From positions 127,839 to 191,838 of the forward strand of contig NMRA01000385.1 in assembly GCA_002633005.1 (NCBI GenBank): DNA of 64,000 nucleotides. The letters run 5' to 3'. The stretch is from Phoronis australis (taxonomy: Eukaryota; Phoronida; Phoronidae). Under the pieces are notes generated by a model. The model was not told the origin of the DNA, made no database searches, and saw nothing but the letters and a program-made list of their open reading frames with translations. The stretch's first letter is position 1; the number at the start of each line of letters is the position of its first letter. Of this stretch, positions 12,801 to 24,800 are shown in pieces. A program made the translations under genes and the position numbers.

Positions 12801-15800
12801 TTCGGTTAGGCCCATATTTGTCGTCGTGTAGCTGGATGCGTACGTGACTATTTGAAAGCTATTTTTCGGTGTAAGGATGTGTAGCATTCACTGTCAGTGG
12901 TCATTTTATCGGATATTTGGGTTAAAAACATGAATTATGATAAATCAAACAATCCTTCTGAAAAATAACGCAAACTTTTTTTATAGTATTATAAACTGTC
13001 GGAAATTAGTGCCAATGCTCATTTGTTGCTGATGCTTTGCTACCCGTTTTATGAACGGATAGTTCCCGACTAATGTCTTTGATGACAGGTACATGTATGT
13101 AGTGTGCGCTTCCTGGCCACGTGCTTTTAACACTGACCAAGTTTTTATTAGTCTTCGATTCGCAGTTTTCACGTGTGCAAAGAAATTTGAATTCCTCTTA
13201 TGGGCAGGAAATATCTACAGTACAATCCTGTTGTCAAGTACACTACGTACTGCATTTTGTTGAGTGCAATGGAGCTCAGAATCTAATGCAATTGTCTGGG
13301 TTGATTGAAACGTTTCTTTTCAGAGTATACAAGGTAGTGAAATCGATGTTCTTGTCTGGTACGCCTGGCACAACAGTTGAGCCCTTGGAAGCCACGTTTG
13401 GGTTCGACAACTCTACATTGGCAGATGATGAAATACCAGTTCTGCTTTATAATGACCCAGGTAAGATCTTAAAGGGTATTGTGGAAATACTTCAAAACCA
13501 ATAAAGTCTGGGTAGTTGGGTCTTACCTATAGAAGATATACACAGAAGGTGAAATTTGAGGCTTAGTAAGTGGATTTCATATAATGTGCTGGTGTTGTTT
13601 TTCTAATGCATTGTGTTGTGGCTCCCAACTTATAAACAACTAGTGACATCTCAAAACACTGGGTGACTGGAACACAATGACGGGAAACAGCACTACAGCT
13701 AACCATGAAAGCACGGGTCAGCTTCCTTCAACATGCTTTTTGGTGTGAGTATGACTATAGACCTGTCATGTAAGAATTAAAAAGAAACGAGATTCAAATC
13801 ATACAAATGCATTGAATAACTAGAGAGACTTAACAATTCTTGCGGGGGAAACATTCCCGAGGCACCCATCAATCAATCGTGCTGAACTTAAATCCCAGGT
13901 GTGCATCCTGTAGACTGCAGAATCTGCAAGATTACGCATCACTTCGTGAGATTTAGTTTATGCTCTGCAAACAAAGCTATCAATTCACTAGGTCACTAAA
14001 TTTTTTTGTCCTCGGAATGCAGCCCAAGTGTATGCATGTTTCCAAGTTTTCATTGCTGTCAGCTGTTGATAATTACAAGCTGACCACAGTAGCACAATGC
14101 ATATTAAAAATTACCATCAGCGCCATCAGCGAGTAAGTTTGGCTTTGATTAATTACTCAGCAGCAAATGGTGTAAATCAAAACTTAGTTCTTGGACAGAA
14201 TGCAGTTTTGTAATCACCTTAAGATTATGTTGAGTCCTTGAAAATTACAACCTTATCTAAATTTTGAACACTATATCTCAGAAATGGTTGTCTGGGTCCA
14301 AATGAAATTTTGAATGCAGTAACAGTTACTACACTTTGTGCTCTGTTCTCCAAAACAACATTAGGAATAAATTGTTTTTGAAATGATCTTTTTGCAAGAG
14401 GCGTACCCATACCCAATTTTTTCTGAAGAATGCCCCTAAGGCGGGACAACTCCTTTCCCCCAACATCTACCCAGTCCTCCATACTTCACACAGCTGTCAC
14501 AAGCAAGTCACAAATTCAACTTTTGGGCTAAAATTGTTACTTTAAACTGATACTTTAAATTATCTACTGAATTCAAAAGCAAATTATTAGAAATTTCATT
14601 TCTCCATTGTTTGCTTTTCTAGTCTTTTGCCTTGCTTTTACTCACAAAGTGTTGTTTAAAAGACATAAGTCTGCAGTAGTTTTCAAAATAAACTGGACCG
14701 GCTTCAACAGAACCTTGTTAAACTCTGCCAAATTTGGGTTATCTTGTTGCCAGAATCCTTCCTTGTCAGTTTAATCAGTTTATTGTGCTGCAATTAAGTT
14801 GCATTTCATGTTGAACATTTTTCGGACGTTTCTGTGCCTAGACACTAATTGTTTGTTTATGAAGGAATCTGCAAAGTTGTCGCAATTTCCACAAGGTACA
14901 TGTACTTGTAGGAACACAGCTATTATTACTGATTTAGCAAGATTTGAAACGGAATGTGGTCAAAAACAACTGAATGCTGCAGTTTTATGTACTGAATTTT
15001 GATGTTGACCACTCTGTGTTGAACACTACTGTAACGTAGATTAGCGGCCGGTACTTACTGTTTTCACATCTATTCCAGGTGATGGTGGAGGCAAGGTTAA
15101 GGAGGCATGCGAGTCTTGTCAAACATGTACTAAGAACTATCAAATGCATATTAACTGGAATCAATCAACCATCTCTGTCAAAGTATGTGCTCTTTTTGTT
15201 ATTTTTTGTTTTGGTGTAGTTATTCAGCAGTTACTGTACAGGTGGCACTGCATCTGTTTCTGGATGCACTTAGAACACCTCGGCATTAATTTGTTGCACG
15301 TTGGACCCTTTTTGTCTTGTGGCCACTTCCCAGAATAACAAAACACCCTCGAGGAATCTGTGGTATTTACACACAATGTAACACATCAGTTTTTATGGCC
15401 TGTAGTTGTGAAAGTTGAAAAACTTAGTAAGGTGTCATCAGTCAATCTTCCCTTGTCTGACTCGAAAAATTGTAAGCGGTCCTACCGTTTGAACATTATA
15501 CCAGTCAGACTATGCATTTTTCTACCTCAACAACAGAGCTAAGTCTGTTTGCCAATTTGGGGGAACGCATTTGCAACTTGACAATTAAAGAATTTCGGGG
15601 AAACCTACTTGTGTGTCGACTCACAGTCAACTCAAATCAAGTTGCGCCGCAAACAACTTCCGTACTTTGATTCTGAGTCCTAAAAATAGCAGGCCAATGT
15701 TCCATTTCATGTTTGTCACTTCCCTGAAATCACTCTTTTACCACAACAAATTGGTGTAGGGAGATCTCGTGTAGGTGCTAGAGCTTGTCGTCTGCAAGTG

Positions 15801-18800
15801 ACAATGTCAAAACGATGAATAGAAGACTATTTTGGCAGTGGCCAAAGGAAAGCAAGTGAAGTAAAATGTTAATTTGGTAATTAATGAGTTTTATATTCAT
15901 TACTCTATGCAGTTTTGCTTTATTTTGCAAGCCACAAATTGCTTAACATTTTGGACCTAAGCATCTTGCTCATCAAAATGAAATGTGTACCCCCGCAGTA
16001 ACTCGGGGATTGGGGGAATCCCTGCCAATTTTTTTAGGTCAATATCAATGAAATGCCCATGTGGCTGGCATACCCCAGCCATAATTTGGGGATAGGGAGA
16101 ACCCCTACCCAATTTATTTTAAGTCAACATTCATGAAATGCCGATGTGACTGGCATACCCTTCCCATTTTTTAAATCAACATAATGCCCATGTGGCTGGC
16201 GTATCCCCACCGTAACCCGGGGAGGGGGTGGAACCGCTGCCCAGTTTTTAATTCAAAATCAATGCTCATGGCTGGCATACCCATCGAGGATTAGGGGAAA
16301 CCTCTGCCCAAACTTTTATTTTTTTCTTATGACAAACGTCTTTTCTCATAGTACATTAGGGAAAGGACCTGTGCATAACATGAAACATACATGTTAGGTC
16401 CGTGTAACTGTATTTTTATCAGTTGTGAGGGTTGGAAAAAGAGAAAGCATTTGGCCAATAATTTTTTAAAATGGCTTAAAGTTTTTAGATGCTTTAGTCA
16501 TTTTGTCTAATACCTTTAAAAGTCTAGTGCGAGTCTAGATTTCAATAGGTCGTGTCTCATTTAAATAAAAATGAAACAAAACTAGGTCTTACTGAACATT
16601 TCATTGACCTACAACTTTTAAATGCACTGAAAACACAAAAGTGCTCTCAACTCATTTCAAATACTTACCTCATTTTTGAAACCAAATAGAATTTTGAGAT
16701 TTTATAGTTGATTGCCCCTCACTAATTTCCCAAGATTGTGGCTAATTTTGTGCCTTGGACAATGTCATCAGAATACCCTAGCCTATTCTTGTTCTTGCAC
16801 GCCCCATAAACGTGTTAAAGATAAAATTCAATTTTTGTTACTAGACCTAATGAGCACGAAATGCAATTTTTTAATATCTAAAGCAGGTATTTCACAGCGT
16901 TGCCAATTTACAATTTTCAACTAAACTTTGGCGAAATCAAATTTCAAGAATTCTTTCTTTACTTTTCTGTAAGCCATTGATACCTGTTATGAAAACAATT
17001 TGTAGTCACATGGTTAATCTCAATGGTCAACTTGTATTCATGTCTGAACATCTTTTAGCTATGCGATTCATGGACAAAGCCTGGAAGTACTTTGCCATCA
17101 AAAGCCCGGCGTAAGAGGAATGTTGCCGTTGACTTTCAGCTCAATCCTACTCAGCTGACTGTAGCAAAGGTGGCACCACAACCATTCAATGATAAACCGT
17201 ATTTGACTAATGCTCAGGTATGTAACCTATTGTCAAAATGACATCTGATTTGTTATGTAGGTGGTAACAAAGAGGAGGTCAAAGCCATGATTCATTCCAA
17301 TTTACGTCATGCGAACATTCAGTCTATGAATCATCTTTAATATTCACTAAACACTCTGATTCAACAAATTTTCCCTTTAGTAGTGAAAGAGTCAAATTGT
17401 AACAAGTGTGTCTGAGAGTTGATTAACGGATACCTACAGTAAAAAATATAAAGTCAACCTCACTGAAATTGTAAATCTTCTGAAAGTAAAAAGCATGAAG
17501 TTTTTAATGTCTAACTTTATACGTCTCTTCCATTAACTGGGACGTGACAAAACAACGCTGTCTATGATAGGGACAAGCTGTATTTGACAAAAATTTCATT
17601 ATGAAACCTCAATAGCTATACACTTTTTTAATTATCATTTTTTTGTTTTATGCTACTTTTAACGTGCTGTTCTACATTTAGCTCTTCATGAAAAAGTTGA
17701 ACATTTTCTAAACAATAGTTATTCCTAACACTGTTTTGGAAAACATTTGCATGAAGCAATGTACATTGTATTTGTAACCTTCATTAGAGTCCAATCAGTC
17801 ATTTATGAGATATGCTGTTTCGAAGTTAACTACTTTTGGGCGTTTTATGTTCGTACATAGCTCTTAGGCAACAGCTATGTTGTAGTATCTTCTCCTTTCA
17901 TACACGTATGCTTGGTACAGTCTACTTTAGCATGTTCTGCATGAATAGTGGGGTGTGATACTCTGTTCCCGCAGAATCCATTCAAAGTCTATGAAGACTT
18001 TGAGGCGAGCATCACGTTGGAATATAAAGACACAGAAGGGGACCGTGTCCAGGTCAACATCACCAACCAGCCGCCTCATGGTACCGCATCTGTAATAGGC
18101 TGTTGTACAGTGCGTTACAAGCCTTACAAGGACTTTGCCTCTGATGACATCATTAATGTGACCTTAACGGAGGTCAACATGCCTAGTGGTACGTTTATCA
18201 AATTAATGCTGCCAATGACCAATGTACTGAAGTCCAATTCTGCCAAAATATAGCAAGAGGCAGCCAGAATATCACATTAGCTTTAATTTTTTAATTTAAT
18301 GGTCAACTTGGGTTGCTTTATCTCGTCTGTTACGTTTTCTTCAAGCCTTCATAGAAAATTAAACATTAGAAAGTGTGTCACCAGTAAGTGAAACGGTTAA
18401 CTTGTAGGAGACATGAACTTTGAAAATTGTAACCTTAAATCAATATTCAAATTTTTCTCCAGGATTAGAAAATAATTAATGGTGGCAATAAACCCTTGTT
18501 GCATTGAAGAATCTAAATTTTGATTAAAGGAACTTACTGCTATGAAATTGAACCTCCTTATTCCTTGCTCAGATGGGAAGTGATTTTTGTTATTACAAGT
18601 AACTGACATCATGTTATTCCTAGCAGAGACCATGCTCAGTGAATAAAATAACACACTTTGATAACTCGGGTTGTTGAACCTTGGCTCATGCAGTAAAAAA
18701 CATCTAGTTCTTAACCGGCAGAAATTGTACTTATTTGAACTAAGGAACATTTTGTAAGCTAATTCATAATAGTAATGCTCTAAATCAAAAAATGTGGCAA

Positions 18801-21800
18801 AAGGCATGTTTATAGAACTCCTTTAAATGATAATTTGATATAATTGCAGACATTACACCCAACATGGTCTACACAAACATATCCATCCACCTGGTCAATG
18901 ACAATGATGAACCAATCCTCTACTTTGCACCTTACGACTTTGACGATCACCTCACGTATATCACAGAAGGAGGCAAAGGCTCTAATTATGATGTGAGTTG
19001 ACATGAACATAGGACGTGCTTTCTGTGTAGGATTAGAAAATGTTTCACAAAATGTTATGTGGTTCAGTTTTCGAAGAAAAAATGGTGAATTTCCCTTGTT
19101 TTTCAGAAAACTTGTCATGCGTGCATGCATGCAGTGATGTTTGTAATTTGAATTGCTCTTGTGGGGTATCTTTCATGAAAAGTGACGTCTATTATTTAAG
19201 TCAGAACTTTGACTTAAGCTCCACAAAACTACTTCTGAAAAACAATTATATCTCACTTGTCTCTGAGAATACACACATATTTTTAAGAGCTAAGTTAGTG
19301 ACAGAGGTAATTTCTAATATACAAAATTTCTAGACTGTGCTACGCTCGTCAACTAAACCTTTTTCAATAGTTGTGAAGTTTGAGCACAAGACCGAATTTA
19401 AGATTAAAGTTTTAAGTCACTCATGAAACAGGCCGGAAGTGTTGACAAGCAAAGGCAATTTTTAAGACTACAGTAGTTTTTTGCTTATTTTGGACAAAAC
19501 TTATTGCCACTAGTACATAAAAATGACTGAATCCTTGTTTCAGGTCATAGTGGAGAATGAGATCACAAGCGTCACGTTTGGTAAAGTGCTGATTTATGAT
19601 GTGGACGCCAACAATAACTTCACAATACAGATTGACGAGACTGGTCTGAATGAAACACAGTTCAAGCTGGAGACAAGAGAAGTGAAAGACTTTGAGAGTA
19701 TCAAGAAACACATTAAGATCCCCTTCACCATGTCTTATGTGACCACGTGGTATGCCGTCGAGTTCAAGGTCATTTTCCCAGAAAATTACTATGGTAACCT
19801 GACAATGGGAGTTATTGCCAAGGATCAAGATGATGTCTATTCAGGAGGTTTGTATTGTGTTTAAAATTAATGATTTTTCCAACCCAGTAAATTATCTTAT
19901 ACATTAACACTTGGTTCCAGAAATCAAGACAGTCTTCAGTAGAACATGTTTCTAACTAGAGGTAAGTGAGATCCTGCAAGTCTATAGATATCACCATGCA
20001 TTACAAACGAAGTTCAACTCACAAAAAATCTTGCATCCACGGAATGCAACCCAGGTTGTCAAAGGATATCACTGCAACATTTCATAGATAGTAGCCAAAA
20101 TGAACACAACTGAGGTGTATTTTTTCTTAATCTTTCAGTGCTGCACCATTCACTCGTTGACAAATTTTACCAAATTTGCTTTTTTGGAAACTTAAAGAAA
20201 TTTGATATTATACATAAAAAACAAAGTTTTAAAGATCTATGTTTAAGTGATGACTAATGAAAATAATGTCATAGTTTACTTTGGGGAAGGCAAATTAACT
20301 AGAACTTCATTATACTAATATGTTGAAATTATTGGTTTGATAAAAATCAGTATTGTGGGGGTTATCACCTCGAAGTGGACCTGGCTGAGTAGGCGCAGTG
20401 AGGTATGATGTGGTAGATTTGTTCTGCATGACTATTTTATTGGAGAGTGCAAGAGGTACACGAGTGTAGCTGAGTATGAATTCTACATTATATATAAAGG
20501 CTACAAGATATAACCACAAATCTAATCAAATGCATATGTATGTGTGTCATAGTTCCAACAGTAGGTCTAGGAACAGGAAGTACTACAACTGCTAGTCACT
20601 TTCCCTGGCTGCGAAAATGACCGAAAACTGCATCAAATTCTGAGATTTTCGCTGTGGAATAAACAATTAAACCCAAACACAGTAATGCAATCTGCCACAA
20701 ACATAAATTGTCTTGTAAACATAATTGTGAATAAATTGACAAGACTCAACCTCAGTAACTACAGAGCCCAATTTAATTGTGTTTCTGCTTTTTCGTTATA
20801 AAAATTTATTTTATTACAGGCGTTTACCTGAATGTTTATGTCCGTGACAACCCTTGTGTCCATGGCAACTGCTCTGGACCGCCAATGTACAAGCCTCCTT
20901 GCATCAAAGGCAACTGTAGCCTTCCTTGTAACCCTGGCAACTGTTCCATCCCCTGTAACCCAGGTAACTGTAGTATACCATGTACTCCGAAGAAATGCCC
21001 TAAGAAACCGTTATTATCTGCGGCCTGCATTCAAGGAAACTGTTCCAAAGACTGTGATTTTGGCAACTGTACAGGATGTTCTCCAAGAACTTGCCATGTT
21101 AATTGCACCATTCTGCCAGAGTGTGCTGTTTGTTTCAATGCCAGCTTGAATGGTACTTGTCCATCCAACTGCACCCTGCTTGGCTGCAACAACTGTACAC
21201 TTGGAACGTGTGATGCTTGTCATCCCGGCAACTGCACTGACTGTATCCGTGGTAATTGTACAGAAGCGCCACAGCCCCCTAAGGAGTCGTGTATCAAGGG
21301 TAACTGTTCTGCGGACTGTGACTTTGGTAACTGCACAGGTTGTATGCCACGAACATGCCATTCCAACTGTACAATCTGGCCAGAGTGTGCGCCATGCTAC
21401 GACAGTAGCTTAAACGGCAGCTGTCCTGTAAATTGTTCCAGTATTGGCTGCAACAATTGTACACTGGGTACATGCGATAGCTGTTACCCGGGCAACTGCA
21501 CAGACTGTATCCGTGGCAACTGCTCAGAGGAGTTCTGTATCAAGGGCAACTGTTCTACCAACTGTGACTTTGGTAACTGTACAGGTTGTATGCCACGAAC
21601 ATGCCATTCCAACTGTACAATCTGGCCAGAGTGTGCGCCATGCTACGACAGTAGCTTAAATGGCAGCTGTCCTGTAAATTGTTCCACTATTGGCTGCAAC
21701 AATTGTACACTGGGTACATGCGATAGCTGTTACCCGGGCAACTGCACAGACTGTATCCGTGGCAACTGCTCAGAGGAGTTCTGCATCAAGGGTAACTGTT

Positions 21801-24800
21801 CTGCCAACTGTGACTTTGGTAATTGTACTGGCTGCAGTCCAGGAACTTGCCATACCAACTGCACGGTGCTACCAGAATGTGCGCCTTGTTTCAACGCCAG
21901 CTTGAATGCCAGTTGTCCAGCCAACTGCACTGTCCTTGGCTGCCACAACTGCACCCTGGGAACGTGTGATGGCTGTTACCCTGGCAACTGCACAGATTGT
22001 GTCCGTGGCAACTGCACCGAACCGTGCGAGGAGGTGGAATGCTACCAATGTGACCCTGGCAATTGTCCTCCGCTCTGTGACCCTGGCAATTGTAAGGATC
22101 ACAACGCCACCTGTGTAAAAGACTACTGTCCTCCCGAGACTGGAGATCCTAACTGTACAACTAAGGGGCGTGCTTATGGTTTCCATGACAATGGCTACTC
22201 ATGTGCATGTGAACTAGGCTACACTGGTAAGATAACTTAAGTTGATAATTGGACATAATTTTGATATGACTCAGTTTAGATTTGTCTGAGTGACCATCTT
22301 GGAGTGGTATTGAGAGTTATGGATCTGATGGTATCTTTTTACCATAATTCAATTTTTATTCTTCACCAGTGAGACCTGATATTTGGGTGACAGACTGCGA
22401 CTGATAATTACCTGTTTTTATTCAGTGGCCCCTGGGCTGTAGGAGCTTTAAAGACAAGGTTTCATGAGAACTTTTACCTGGCAATTTTATTTTCACCTCA
22501 TTCATGGTGTACTTTTCAAATGTATAAGTTTCCACATTTAAAGGTGCACTTTCATTTCGTGTAGTTTTTCAATGAATTTGGTGAAAATGACAAAATGCTG
22601 TAAGTTTGTTGCAGTGTTTTGAGATATGTTTCTTCAGGATAAAACGTATCCAGTTGCCTAGGGTACTGATAAAAAAGAAAACATTAAAAACAGAGTTAAC
22701 AAGTTGATTTAAGAATTAATATGTAAAATTAAAATGTTACCAATGAATTCGACACCTACGTGTACTGATGAGTATAGAATTAAAGCCATTGAAATTATTA
22801 AATATTTGGTGTACAATCCGTTATTACATTGATGAAAATGATGTATCAGGCATTTTATCAGACACATTGTTTGTCACGTTAAATAAAGCCTAGGTCAACA
22901 GCAGTAAAAATAGACTTTTTTTTAAAAATCACTGCACCACATAATGGTAGAATATAAAATTGCTTTAAATTATGATTACCTGATCATTTATATGTTTATA
23001 CAAATAAGTGATAAATTAAGAATCTCAACTGCTCGAGTATGAAAAAACTGGTGATAGCTTGTTAAGAAAATATTATAAAGTAGGAATTGTGAGTCAAACA
23101 GTAGCAAAAGGTAAGATAAAACTGGACCTCAATTCTGAATTACTTTTTGTCAATTTTTACCAGAGGAACTCGCCCCATAAAACAATCAGGATAAATTACA
23201 AGGGCATGGAAACAGGCGACTTGAACCCACCCATTCAATAGTGGCACTAACCCGTCTTACAACAAATTTCATTGATATAAATAGTATTTTACAACCAGCA
23301 GTAACACTGTGTTTTGAAACAATTTGGGTGAGCCTTGCAAAAATGTAAGTGATATGGGCACAACAAAATCAACGTTTACAAGATTTTTGGACTCATAATT
23401 TGCCCCAAAATTGCTCATTTTTGGTCAATAGCAATGTTCCAGTATTTCAATAGAATACAAATACAATGATGTTGCTTGAACATTGATTTTTGTTATTAGT
23501 TAGTGTAGTATTCATTTGGCACCTTTCATTTATTCAATACAAGTGAAAATGTTCAAGGCAAAATGTATTTATGTTCGAAGTATGTCCCGAAAATAACAGA
23601 GGCGTTGCAAGCTCCGTTTCCAGAGATAAAAAGGAGACTGTGTTTAGGCAATATAAGGTCATTTATTACGACTGAAATATGAGTGTACAGATAACATAAA
23701 GCTAAAATAATAATCTCTGGAAAGGTGGGCAATAAAGAGCGCATTACTCAGGTAAGAGGAACCACTGAAAAGAGAGGGTTTGAAAATTTAAAGAGAGATT
23801 AAACTCGAACGTAAGTGCTGCTAAAGTGAAGTAATGATGGCTGGAAATATATGTTTATGGAGAACAAAAAGTTAGCTCCATGACACATGATAATCATCAG
23901 CCTATTTGAGCCAGGAGCTGACAAAACTCATGGCACGTGACAGAAATGAACCAATAGTGAGGCTGGAAATGGAATGTCCTAGTGCCTCGTGTGCAGGACT
24001 GCATGCAAATCTACACAAAGGATTAATACAGCTGTCCGAAAGAGGGGGTATAAGTGAAACAAGTCCATATTCTCACATTAAATATATTTAATGAGTGAAA
24101 TAGCATTTTCGTGATGTTTTGCTTAAAATGCGTTTCGGTAATGAATTCAATTTTTGAAGTGGCTAGGTAAAATGCACACCAATAAAACTCTCTGCGAGGT
24201 TTGATAAAAGCTGATGCAGTTCTATTGAATAATACTGTTGTCATACTTGATGTATGTGTTATAATAAAAGTATTGGTATCAAACAATCACAGTTGTGTTA
24301 GACACATGCTGGTATAAATCGCAATTACGTGAGTCCAAAATCCTTTTTAGGAATACTTTATTTTGTCATACCAGAAAAAGTAAATTGCCAGGCGAAAGTG
24401 CTCATGGAATGTATCTATTTGTATACTCAGAGTTGACTTGTTCACCACTGGAGTTGTTGGATGATGAAAAGTCATCAAAATTATGATCAAAAGTATAGTT
24501 GCTCCCTGAACGTCTACACAAATCTTGGATGTTTACATGGTGACTAACATTGAAAAAATTTGATAATTCACTCGCAATTTTATGATATATCACTACTATG
24601 TGATTGTTGTGAGCACAGATGCATTGATATATCTTCACAGAAGTGACATCTTTCAAATTTTTGCAGTACTGTGACTCATACAGTCATATGCAGCCTCTGC
24701 CTCTCATGTGGCTTAGTGTGTACTAGGAAGAATGATTCAGGGGCAGCTACATGATGTACAAAACTTAAAAATGAATGAAATTATAATTGCAGAAAATTGA

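Larger units (their letters stand above)
9611..13323. other. Gene A introns 7-9 (around exons 8 and 9)
   Basis: No further coding exon recognised. A perfect 8-bp-arm palindrome (aagcgccc-a-gggcgctt) at 12150-12166, in the context 'tattcaccctaataagcgccc', looks like the tip of a short TIR element. The remaining sequence is AT-rich and shows nothing I can name. Confidence 0.45.
13461..17058. other. Gene A introns 10 and 11 (around exon 11)
   Basis: No extra exon found. The only clear structure is the degenerate tandem repeat at 15985-16320, listed separately. Confidence 0.45.

Noticed and set aside
20836-22186. Other long frames on both strands over the GNC exon
   Set aside because: They repeat with the same 246-bp period and arise from the composition of the coding repeats. 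The 487-codon frame with correct splice sites is the real one.
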